A DNA stretch of 8,195 bases. It comes from Bacteroidota bacterium (GTDB taxonomy: Bacteria; Bacteroidota; Bacteroidia; Chitinophagales; LD1). This document shows, one piece after another, positions 1-6,503 of the stretch. The stretch is taken from NCBI GenBank assembly GCA_003165135.1, contig PLSN01000342.1, positions 6,922-15,116 on the forward strand, in the 5' to 3' direction. The position numbers and the translations under genes are program-made. The notes beneath the pieces were generated by a model. It saw nothing but the letters and a program-made list of their open reading frames with translations. It was not told the DNA's origin and did no database searches. Within the stretch, counting starts at the first letter, position 1, and each line of letters begins with the position of its first letter.

Positions 1-571
1 ACAAACTCTCGATTACCTTCGGATAATGCTCATGCTCCAGTTGATGGACTTTAGCTGCAATACTCTCTGCAGAATCTGAAGGTTCTACGTGGCACCGAAA
101 TTGAGCTATATACTCGCCATCATCGTATTTTTCATTTACATAGTGTACTGTGATACCTGTCTCTAGTTCTTTATTAGCAATGACAGCTTCATGAACTTTA
201 GATCCATACATTCCTTTGCCGCCATACTTGGGCAGTAGTGCCGGATGTATGTTGATAATCTTATTAGGATAAGCTTTGACCAGATGTGCTGGTATGAGCA
301 GAAGAAAACCTGCAAGCACGATAAAGTCTATCTGATATACATCCAATACGTCGAGGATAGTTTCTTCTTCTTTTAGTGCAGCAGGTGATATGATGTCAAA
401 TGGTATCCTGTTGTCTTTTGCTATCTGAATGACGCCTGCATTTTTATTGTTGGTGATGATGAGCGCTACTTTGATAGTCGCATTGTCTTTGAAATAATCA
501 ATGATAGCTTGGGCGTTAGACCCCCGGCCTGATGCGAAGATGGCTATATGTTTCTGGCTGGAGTCTTTCAT
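1..571 (-). CDS. purN: Phosphoribosylglycinamide formyltransferase (GART 1), partial at C-terminus
   Basis: Cytoplasmic enzyme of purine synthesis that moves a formyl group from 10-formyltetrahydrofolate to GAR. Translating the minus strand from the ATG at 571 gives 190 residues before the window edge. Visible family signatures are the N-terminal phosphate-binding loop ASGRGSN (residues 13-19), the catalytic block INIHPALLPKYGG with N107 and H109, and an HYVNEKYDDG segment in which D150 aligns with the catalytic Asp144 of E. coli PurN. The end, QLEHEHYPKVIESL, matches the usual C-terminal helix, so only a few residues are probably missing. The gene starts 77 bases after the stop of the upstream secreted-protein gene on the same strand. 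A near-promoter box, TTTATTTG on the minus strand (580-587), sits just before the ATG and would give an almost leaderless mRNA; this is weak. The other purine genes are not in the window. Confidence 0.95.
   Translation of the reverse strand, partial: MKDSSQKHIAIFASGRGSNAQAIIDYFKDNATIKVALIITNNKNAGVIQIAKDNRIPFDIISPAALKEEETILDVLDVYQIDFIVLAGFLLLIPAHLVKAYPNKIINIHPALLPKYGGKGMYGSKVHEAVIANKELETGITVHYVNEKYDDGEYIAQFRCHVEPSDSAESIAAKVHQLEHEHYPKVIESL
81..96. other. Degenerate parS-like 16-mer inside purN
   Basis: The plus strand reads GGTTCTACGTGGCACC. It shares TTCTACRTGG with the intergenic sites at 615-630, 2170-2185 and 4623-4638, and like the first of these it is followed by CGAAA. It lies in codons for the segment around residues 159-164 of PurN, so the match may simply come from coding sequence. 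This is the weakest member of the set. Confidence 0.2.
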
Positions 572-605
572 GCGTGCTGCAAATAAAGGCTATCACAGAC
601 ACAAA

Positions 606-629
606 AAAAAGGAATGTTCTACATGGAAC
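606..629. repeat. Copy A of a 24-base direct repeat with parS-like core
   Basis: An A-run and GGAA lead into the core TGTTCTACATGGAACC (615-630). A second copy at 2161-2184, in the same orientation, is identical at 23 of 24 positions. The core is a near-palindrome (GTTC...GAAC arms) one or two changes away from GTTCCACGTGGAAC, a ParB-type parS form. Read on the minus strand it is a short 4-bp hairpin followed closely by a run of eight T, so it could also act as a weak terminator after the secreted-protein gene, which stops at 648. The repeat is certain; the function is not. Confidence 0.6.
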
Positions 630-647
630 CGAAAACAGGTAAAAAAT

Positions 648-2096
648 CTACTCAACAATAAAAGAGCCAGAGGCCACATTAGCCCCTTGTCCATCAGAGA
701 TATTATAGAGATAAGTACCCGGCGCTTGATTGGTTAGATTTATCTCTGATTTGTTTGACCCGATCTCTGATTGATATACTCTGGCACCCATCAGATCATA
801 TATCACAATGTATGACCCCACTTCGGCATTTTCTATTGATAGGTTGAATACACCATTATTTGGATTGGGGTATATGCTTATCTTATTTTTTGTTATTTCA
901 GTGATGCCGTCTGTGGCGCAGGTATATTCGGCTATATTGAAAACATGTGTAGTATCTAAAATCGAGAAATAACCACCAGCGAATAAATGGCTATTGTATA
1001 TGGCTAAAGATAGGAGAGCCCCATCGGAGGCGGTCGTGTTTGACCATGAATTGCCATTTATCATGCCCATAGCTACATATCCGGTCGTCGAATCCTGACT
1101 GGTAGGAAGGAATTCACCGGCCCCTAATAAACCGCCATCGAACGGGAGGAAAGCAGCAATGCCGCCATAATAATTTTCGCCCGAACCCGGCCCGCCTATT
1201 ACGTCAGACCAACTTGCACCATTCCACATAGATATATAGTATAATGGTCGCCCCGAGGGATCATCGGTAAGCGATACACTGGCATATAAGTTGCCCTGGT
1301 AGGATCCCAATGCACCTACATAAGAGTTAGGAGAAGTGGAACTATAACTACCCAATCCGTTGCCAGCAGCTGCCCATGCGTTGCCATTCCAAGCAGCTAT
1401 ATTGTTTACCGCCACCCCGCTGGCACTACCAAAGACACCTCCGGCATATAACACACCATTGCTGACAGTCAAACAGGTTACTTCGTCATTACCTGACAAT
1501 TCTGTAATTCCATTAGCAACCGCTGACCATGACGTACCGTTCCAACTCGCAATATTATTTACAAGGACACCTCCTGCAGAGTCAAACTGCCCTGCCACAT
1601 ATAGCGTGCCATTATAAACAGCCATTGCATAAATATCCAGATAGGGATTGGCACCGGATACGCCTGTACCTACAGTGGACCAGGTTGTGCCGTCCCATTT
1701 TGCAATAGAGTTGGCAGCTATGCCCTCTATGCTATCGAAATATCCGGCCACATACAGATCTCCATTGTATACTACCATAGAGGTTATGCCTGGTGTGCCA
1801 TGAACATAAGAGCCCGTCAGGCCCGAGCCAATTGCCGACCAGGAAGATCCGTTCCATGAAGCAATATCTTTGGCCTGTATATTGCCTCCTACGGTATCAA
1901 AAGTTCCTGCGACGATCAGATTGCCGTTATATGGGGTCATTACAGATACCTGGTTATTATAAAAGTTTGTGTTGAAATTAAAGGAGAAATTACCTATTCC
2001 TGCACCTACAGAAGACCAGCAGTTCTGAGCCTGAGTTGTGTTAAACAGAAATAAAAGAAAAGCAGCGATCAGAATCCTTGAGCAGAATGTTTTCAT
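648..2096 (-). CDS. Secreted seven-repeat beta-propeller-like protein with T9SS type A sorting domain
   Basis: A 482-residue exported protein of unknown specific role. Residues 1-23 form a signal peptide (basic start, hydrophobic LIAAFLLFLF, likely cut after TTQA). The body has about seven repeats of 45-60 residues, each carrying a strand like NGNLIVAGTF or NGDLYVAGYF and then a NIASWNGTSWSAVG-type strand. The first five units are regular and the last two are more degenerate. Seven such units suggest a seven-bladed propeller, as in kelch or Rax2/delta-60-like repeats. Residues 406-482 are a Por-secretion tail: YPNPNNG start, YDLMGARVY middle and APGTYLYNI near the end. By family knowledge, such proteins cross the outer membrane by the T9SS and may be released or surface-anchored. 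The last residues are GSFIVE, acidic where a basic residue is common. A TTTATTTG box on the minus strand (2123-2130) is a weak promoter candidate. A surface or adhesion role is only inference; no catalytic motif was seen. Confidence 0.9.
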   Translation of the reverse strand: MKTFCSRILIAAFLLFLFNTTQAQNCWSSVGAGIGNFSFNFNTNFYNNQVSVMTPYNGNLIVAGTFDTVGGNIQAKDIASWNGSSWSAIGSGLTGSYVHGTPGITSMVVYNGDLYVAGYFDSIEGIAANSIAKWDGTTWSTVGTGVSGANPYLDIYAMAVYNGTLYVAGQFDSAGGVLVNNIASWNGTSWSAVANGITELSGNDEVTCLTVSNGVLYAGGVFGSASGVAVNNIAAWNGNAWAAAGNGLGSYSSTSPNSYVGALGSYQGNLYASVSLTDDPSGRPLYYISMWNGASWSDVIGGPGSGENYYGGIAAFLPFDGGLLGAGEFLPTSQDSTTGYVAMGMINGNSWSNTTASDGALLSLAIYNSHLFAGGYFSILDTTHVFNIAEYTCATDGITEITKNKISIYPNPNNGVFNLSIENAEVGSYIVIYDLMGARVYQSEIGSNKSEINLTNQAPGTYLYNISDGQGANVASGSFIVE

Positions 2097-2160
2097 GAGA
2101 TTTAGTTTTTATGATTAGGATCCAAATAAAATTAAATAATTGGAAAGTCACTATAGGACT

Positions 2161-2184
2161 AAAAAGGGATGTTCTACATGGAAC
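2161..2184. repeat. Copy B of the 24-base direct repeat with parS-like core
   Basis: Five A, then GGGA, then the core TGTTCTACATGGAACT (2170-2185). It differs from copy A (606-629) at one position. It lies 65 bases upstream of the start of the secreted-protein gene, so copies A and B bracket that gene in direct orientation. It is only 13 bases from the GC-rich inverted repeat that starts at 2198. No transposase or integrase is nearby. Confidence 0.6.
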
Positions 2185-2197
2185 TCACAGGGCAGTA

Positions 2198-2272
2198 CCC
2201 CCAAACCCCCTGAAGGGGGCTTGAATACAAATGTCTGGCTGATGTTTAAGTCCCCTTTAGGTGATTTATGGG
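2198..2272. repeat. REP-like imperfect inverted repeat, 25-base arms
   Basis: The arm at 2198-2222 (CCCCCAAACCCCCTGAAGGG followed by GGCTT) is matched by the reverse complement of the arm at 2248-2272 (starting AAGTCCCCTTTAGG) at 19 of 25 positions; several mismatches would be G-U pairs in RNA. The arms are separated by 25 bases. The first arm also contains its own small hairpin, CCCCC-TGAA-GGGGG (2206-2219). C-rich and G-rich elements of the CCCCTTTAGGGG kind are, from memory, a common dispersed intergenic repeat in Bacteroidota. It lies between two divergent genes. A role as REP element, insulator or terminator is inference. Confidence 0.65.
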
Positions 2273-2325
2273 TCTCATTTGTGGACGAAATGTAGATAAG
2301 ATTAGGAAATGTGGTTTATTAGGCA

Positions 2326-2333
2326 TATATTTG
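2326..2333 (+). promoter_or_regulatory. Bacteroidota-type -7 promoter box for the helicase gene
   Basis: TATATTTG matches the Bacteroidota consensus TAnnTTTG exactly. No clear TTTG -33 element was found at the usual distance. If used, transcription would start near 2340 and leave a leader of about 180 bases before the ATG at 2522. Confidence 0.45.
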
Positions 2334-2403
2334 CGGCGCATTAGCAATAGCGAAGCCAAATTTCCTCTCGCGTATACGACAAAGATCGTACATCATCATT
2401 AGG

Positions 2404-2432
2404 AAGTCAGGCTTTAATTGCCGACTTATTTT
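2404..2432 (+). terminator. Terminator-like hairpin in the leader of the helicase gene
   Basis: AAGTCaGGC (2404-2412) pairs with GCCGACTT (2420-2427) over 8 base pairs, with one bulged A and loop TTTAATT. ATTTTTAT follows directly. This is the shape of an intrinsic terminator or attenuator, placed between the candidate promoter (2326-2333) and the coding region (2522). The 3' arm can also pair with AAGTC at 2439-2443. A smaller hairpin, TACGA/TCGTA (2375-2390), lies before it. It could attenuate the helicase gene, end a short RNA of about 90 bases, or be a passive leader structure. Confidence 0.4.
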
Positions 2433-2521
2433 TATAACAAGTCACATACAGCTTCAGAGCACCAAAGCACCCTTGCATAGGCGTGTCATGCTTGTATGCG
2501 GTCGTGGCTAAAAAACAACAA

Positions 2522-4537
2522 ATGGAACAATTTAAAGCCCTCGGGCTAAGCGACAATGTTCTCGAAGCATTGGCAAAGAAAGGATGGGAGACACCATCAG
2601 AAATTCAAGCGAAGACGATACCGCTGCTTCTCAAAGGAGAAAAAGACATCGTAGGCCAGGCTGCCACAGGCACCGGCAAGACAGCAGCATTCGGCTTACC
2701 TCTTATAGAGCAGCTGGATGATAACTCTAAAGCAGTGCAGGCACTGATCATGTGTCCTACACGCGAACTAGCTATGCAGGTAGCAGAAGAGATCATGACA
2801 TTCAAAGGCAGCAAACGCCTTTTTGTCCAGCCGATCTATGGTGGGCAGTCATATAATGTACAGATAGCTGCTCTGCGCAGAGGTGTGCAGATAGTGGTCG
2901 GAACCCCCGGCCGTATCCGCGATCACATAGAGAAAGGAACGCTCAAACTTAACTCAGTCACTCACGTAGTACTGGATGAAGCAGATGAAATGCTCAATAT
3001 GGGCTTCGAAGAAGAAGTAAGAGAGATACTGAAAAGCGTACCTGAAAAAAGGCGTATGCTGTTATTCTCAGCTACTATGCCGGCGCCGATATTAAGGCTG
3101 GCGAAGACCTTCATGAAAGACTATGATCTCGTAGAGGTAGAGAAGAAACTGAACTCTACAGAGATGATAGATCAGTCATACTTTGAGGTGCGTGATAGCG
3201 ACAGGTTTGTGACCCTCTGCAGGGTGATAGACACTGAGCCGGAATTTTACGGTATAGTATTCTGTCGTACCAAGATGGAAACCGATGAGATAGCTAGCAA
3301 ACTCCTTGAAATGGGCTATGACTCAGAGGCTATACACGGCGACATCACACAGTCTCAGCGTGAGCTCATCCTGAAGAAATTTAAGATGCGCAAGATCAAT
3401 ATCCTCGTAGCTACTGACGTAGCAGCACGTGGTATAGATGTGAATGACCTGACTCACGTTATCAACTTTAACCTGCCTCAGGACCCTGAGTCGTACGTTC
3501 ACCGTATAGGCCGCACAGGCCGCGCGGGTAAACACGGCACGGCAATAACGATCGTTAGTCCGAGAGAAAGAAGGGACCTGCAGTTTATCGAAAGGCTTAC
3601 CAAGACTGCGATCCGCAGGGAGACGATACCATCTATCGCTGATGTAGTTAGTACTAAGACCATGAAGCTGAAAACAGAAATGCAGGCGATGGTAGAAAAA
3701 GGCCAGCATGAAATATATCTCGATCTGGCAAAGGAACTGCTGGAAGATAATGCGGAGCCGGAAGTAGTAGTAGCAGCACTGATGCGCTACTCTATGAAGG
3801 ATACACTGGCGGAAGGCAGCTATCGTGAGATAGGCCAGACGCAGACAAACAATGGCGTAGGAAACAATAATAATATAGCAAGGCTCTTTGTGGCCCGTGG
3901 CCATGAGGACAATATGAATGCCGGGCAGATAGCGCAGTTTCTCGCGAGTGAGACAGGTGTGAATGCGAATAATATCAATGATATCAGGGTGTTTGATAAA
4001 TTTACCTTTATCACCGTATCGCCCGCTGATGCAGATACTATACTGGCTACATTCAAAACCACCGGTGGTAAAAAACCATTGGTGACCCGTGCTAAAGAGA
4101 AACCGCAAGGTGGATTCGGCGGTGGTGGTGGCAACTTCGGTGGTGGCGGAGGAAGAGGTAACTTCGAAAGAAGGGACAACGGCTCGAGGCCAAGCAGAGG
4201 TGGTGGATTCAATGAAGGTGGCGGTGGATTCAAAGGTAGGCCGGGTGATAGAAATGATCGCCCCGCACGTCCTGAAGGCGAAAGGACCGAAAGGCCGGCT
4301 CGCAAGGAGTTCGTAGCATCTGAGAAACCTGCCGGTGAGAAGAAGTCATACTTTAAGAAAGATGCACCTGCTACCGAAAAAGGAACAAGCGAATTTATTC
4401 CTAAGAAGAGGGCTAACAAGCTCACTGACTATCTGGAGAAAGGCGACCCTGCGGTAAAACCGGCGGCGCCAAAGAAAGAGAATCCAAGAAAAGAAAGTTT
4501 CAAGGTCGAGTTTAAAGATGATGACCTGAACTGGTAA
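2522..4537 (+). CDS. deaD: DEAD-box ATP-dependent RNA helicase, DeaD/CsdA type with DbpA-like RNA-binding domain
   Basis: A 671-residue cytoplasmic ATP-driven RNA helicase; relatives help ribosome assembly and mRNA turnover, often in the cold. Helicase motifs are all present: F4 and Q29 of the Q motif, AATGTGKT (47-54), PTREL (79-83), TPGR (128-131), DEAD (152-155), SAT (183-185), ATDVAARGID (297-306) and HRIGRTGRAG (327-336). A dimerisation-like helical region follows, then a DbpA-type RNA-binding domain (about 449-525, IARLFVARGHEDNM...VFDKFTFITV). The tail is a Gly/Arg-rich stretch (about 527-580) and a Lys/Glu/Pro-rich end closing with DDDLNW. I chose the ATG at 2522, because MEQFKALGLS matches the family start. 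A GTG at 2483 would add 13 residues and cannot be excluded. Upstream is a long structured leader; downstream is a strong terminator. RhlE-type naming is possible, but the RNA-binding domain favours DeaD. Confidence 0.93.
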   Translation: MEQFKALGLSDNVLEALAKKGWETPSEIQAKTIPLLLKGEKDIVGQAATGTGKTAAFGLPLIEQLDDNSKAVQALIMCPTRELAMQVAEEIMTFKGSKRLFVQPIYGGQSYNVQIAALRRGVQIVVGTPGRIRDHIEKGTLKLNSVTHVVLDEADEMLNMGFEEEVREILKSVPEKRRMLLFSATMPAPILRLAKTFMKDYDLVEVEKKLNSTEMIDQSYFEVRDSDRFVTLCRVIDTEPEFYGIVFCRTKMETDEIASKLLEMGYDSEAIHGDITQSQRELILKKFKMRKINILVATDVAARGIDVNDLTHVINFNLPQDPESYVHRIGRTGRAGKHGTAITIVSPRERRDLQFIERLTKTAIRRETIPSIADVVSTKTMKLKTEMQAMVEKGQHEIYLDLAKELLEDNAEPEVVVAALMRYSMKDTLAEGSYREIGQTQTNNGVGNNNNIARLFVARGHEDNMNAGQIAQFLASETGVNANNINDIRVFDKFTFITVSPADADTILATFKTTGGKKPLVTRAKEKPQGGFGGGGGNFGGGGGRGNFERRDNGSRPSRGGGFNEGGGGFKGRPGDRNDRPARPEGERTERPARKEFVASEKPAGEKKSYFKKDAPATEKGTSEFIPKKRANKLTDYLEKGDPAVKPAAPKKENPRKESFKVEFKDDDLNW

Positions 4538-4584
4538 ATAATTGCGCAATATCGGTTAAGTCTGAGAAGCGTAACGGAACTGAA

Positions 4585-4613
4585 GGGAGCAGAAATTTTC
4601 TGCTCCCTTTTTT
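4585..4613 (+). terminator. Strong intrinsic terminator of the helicase gene
   Basis: GGGAGCAGAA (4585-4594) pairs perfectly with TTCTGCTCCC (4598-4607) over 10 base pairs around the loop ATT, followed by TTTTTT and then ATTTTAT. It is 48 bases past the helicase stop. Read from the opposite strand, the same hairpin lacks a good T-run, so it serves gldM less well. Confidence 0.92.
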
Positions 4614-4622
4614 ATTTTATAG

Positions 4623-4638
4623 AATTCTACGTGGAACA
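4623..4638. repeat. Third parS-like site, between helicase and gldM
   Basis: The plus strand is AATTCTACGTGGAACA; the reverse complement begins TGTTCCACGT, identical to half of classical parS sites such as TGTTCCACGTGAAACA. It directly abuts the gldM stop codon (4639-4641). It shares TTCTACRTGGAAC with the cores at 615-630 and 2170-2185 but not the flanking A-run and GGRA, so only the palindromic core is conserved. Confidence 0.45.
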
Positions 4639-6258
4639 TTAATTAGTAGTGATGGCTACAGCTATCGGAGATAGTTGCCTCCTGTCACCTTCGGGACCCT
4701 TGGCTACTATATCTTCAAATACGACAGTACAGCCTTTTTTGAACTTGCCTTTATCAAGCATCTCTTTAAATTTTGAATCATATCTCGGACCGACGCAAGG
4801 ATATTTTATTATGCCATCAGGTAATATGGCCACTATGGTGTAGGATATAATATCAAATCGCGCAGGAAATTCAAAATTCTCAAGCTTAGGTACAATGCCA
4901 GTGGTAGACTTAAATCTGGGGGCAGGCATATTGCCGCTTCCATATGAACCGTCAAGAGTAGAGATTGGATCAGGAACCCGTTTTACTCTAAATTCCATAT
5001 CTCCCATCGGCAGAGTTGTGCCATCTACCTTTGCTGATACTTTTACTTTGTATTTACCCTTGCCGGATGGTTTGACCATATATGAGCCGTCGGGTCTTTT
5101 CTCCAGTATGCCCGGCCCATCAAAAGAAGCGGTGACATCTTTTTGCGCTACGCCAGGTACTGACACACTGATAGGATTTTCAAGACCGGCATAGAGTACA
5201 TTCATGTTTGTCGGAGATACTACAGCAGATTTTGCAGCTACCTGATATTCTCCTTCGAATGGATAAAACTTATAGCCCGAGCCGCTTGGGTCTTTCACCC
5301 GTATCACACCGGTGTATTTGCTTTCACCAACATTGCCTCCCTGCATTTGTATTTTGCCGAGGCCATTTGACACATCTACTTTTACAGGATTATTGAGCGG
5401 TGGTGCGTCTGTGACCGATGATATTTCATCATAATTGCCAATAGCATTTTTCTTTACTAGCGAAGTAAATGATCCTATAAAAACATCAGGGTTCTGCGTG
5501 CTGCTATATGCGGTCAGCATGACATTTGCCTTGTATGCCAGGCCCTGCATGATATAGTTTGATGGGGAATTAACCAGTGCGGTCAACCTGTCTACCTTAT
5601 GCTGGCCATAGTCTATCTTTTTGTAAAAATATTCTACGAGTTGGTTCTCGGCTGCGAGTGCATCATTCTGATACTTTGATAAAAGGGTGACAGCTGCGAC
5701 AGTCGGTACATGATTGAACTTATGAAACTCCCAGCTCAGGCCGTCTTTGGGCTCATCGATCAGTAGCGGGAGGCTATTGGTAAATTGTGCTTTATCCTCC
5801 TCTGAGGGCAGCGCAAGCAGTTGCTCACGGCTTTTCTTGATGGCCTCTTTTATCTTCTTGCCATTGTCTTCATCTACGAACTTTCGTGTAGCAATGTCAA
5901 TGTTATCGTTGTCGACTAGTTGTCCTGATTTGGGATCATAGCCACCGGCCTCTTTGACCACTTGCTGTTTGTATTGCTCCAGCTGGTCATAGAGCGATTT
6001 GCAGATCTTTTGTGACTCTTCAGCTTTTAGCTTATAGGGCTCTGTCTTTTTTGCATCCATATTCATCTGCACCTGAAAGTCACTAAACAGGCTGGCGTTT
6101 TTGGTTTCCAGCGAATTGTTAGAACGGCCTATGCCATCATCTACTGTCTTAAAGGCATTCAGCACTTCTGCTGTGACATTGAGGGCGAGCATAGCGGTCA
6201 GGACCAGGTACATCATGTTTATCATACGCTGGCGGGGAGGTAGTTTGGTGGATGCCAT
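4639..6258 (-). CDS. gldM: GldM, inner-membrane motor/periplasmic shaft protein of the type IX secretion system
   Basis: A 539-residue protein, near the roughly 513 residues of F. johnsoniae GldM. GldM dimers join GldL in the proton-driven motor of T9SS and gliding, and span the periplasm towards the GldKN ring. Start at 6258: MASTKLPPRQRMINMMYLVLT fits the family, while an in-frame ATG at 6315 only adds unrelated residues. The single membrane helix is about residues 13-33. R9 and Y17, important in F. johnsoniae GldM as I recall, are at the same positions. A helical first periplasmic domain (about 36-230) is followed by beta-rich domains, with D3 near 340-425 and D4 near 427-539. The ending VVFEDIVAKGPEGDRRQLSPIAV is the usual D4 signature. 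Oddity: gldL is not upstream and gldN is not downstream; a convergent helicase gene sits where gldN would be. This may be a second copy or a broken-up gld locus. Confidence 0.93.
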   Translation of the reverse strand: MASTKLPPRQRMINMMYLVLTAMLALNVTAEVLNAFKTVDDGIGRSNNSLETKNASLFSDFQVQMNMDAKKTEPYKLKAEESQKICKSLYDQLEQYKQQVVKEAGGYDPKSGQLVDNDNIDIATRKFVDEDNGKKIKEAIKKSREQLLALPSEEDKAQFTNSLPLLIDEPKDGLSWEFHKFNHVPTVAAVTLLSKYQNDALAAENQLVEYFYKKIDYGQHKVDRLTALVNSPSNYIMQGLAYKANVMLTAYSSTQNPDVFIGSFTSLVKKNAIGNYDEISSVTDAPPLNNPVKVDVSNGLGKIQMQGGNVGESKYTGVIRVKDPSGSGYKFYPFEGEYQVAAKSAVVSPTNMNVLYAGLENPISVSVPGVAQKDVTASFDGPGILEKRPDGSYMVKPSGKGKYKVKVSAKVDGTTLPMGDMEFRVKRVPDPISTLDGSYGSGNMPAPRFKSTTGIVPKLENFEFPARFDIISYTIVAILPDGIIKYPCVGPRYDSKFKEMLDKGKFKKGCTVVFEDIVAKGPEGDRRQLSPIAVAITTN

Positions 6259-6459
6259 AAGGTTGGTTTTTTGATGGTGATGAAAAGTATATATCTGAAA
6301 CGCACCGGTATCCAAAAAGTAACATCACCTAAAAAATAAGCCCGATAATAAAGGGAAAGAAAAAAGAAAGGACAATCAAGAGAAAAGAGATTCGTTATAC
6401 GACTTAATGCCTTTTTCATTCAGACGGACCTGATTTTTATCTGTTTGAGAGATTTTGCT

Positions 6460-6466
6460 TACTTTG
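6460..6466 (+). promoter_or_regulatory. Weak promoter candidate for the lipoprotein gene
   Basis: TACTTTG resembles the Bacteroidota TAnnTTTG box but is one base short. TTTG occurs at 6444-6447, nearer than the usual spacing. It lies in the 245-base divergent gap between gldM and the lipoprotein gene, which otherwise shows a purine-rich stretch (about 6353-6395) and no clear element for gldM. Confidence 0.25.
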
Positions 6467-6503
6467 TGTCAGATTTACACCTTTAACAAAACAACAAACG
6501 GCC

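Noticed and set aside
501..737. Plus-strand open frame of 78 codons spanning the purN start
   Set aside because: It overlaps the conserved PurN N-terminus and runs across the gap into the end of the next gene; its sequence is not protein-like.
1360..1975. Plus-strand open frames of 85 and 60 codons opposite the secreted-protein gene
   Set aside because: They mirror the repeated Gly/Asn/Trp units of the real gene and have no recognisable domain.
2373..2378. GTATAC within CGTATACG as an operator-like palindrome
   Set aside because: Short self-complementary sequences of this size are expected by chance. The nearby TACGA/TCGTA pairing is described as part of the leader instead.
2483..2521. Thirteen-residue N-terminal extension of the helicase from GTG 2483
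   Set aside because: Family homology begins at MEQFKALGLS, encoded from 2522, and the added residues look unrelated. The ATG is the better start.
3323..4425. Long minus-strand open frames of 261 and 201 codons opposite the helicase gene
   Set aside because: They lie entirely opposite a helicase with every family motif. The second is proline-rich only because it mirrors the Gly-rich tail. No promoter or family match was seen.
4541..4550. Perfect palindrome ATTGCGCAAT just after the helicase stop
   Set aside because: It is only 10 bases, has no second copy in the window, and lies ahead of a clear terminator, so chance is a sufficient explanation.
5625..5640. TTCTACG inside gldM as another parS-like site
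   Set aside because: Only the left half matches; the right half reads AGTTGG instead of TGGAAC.
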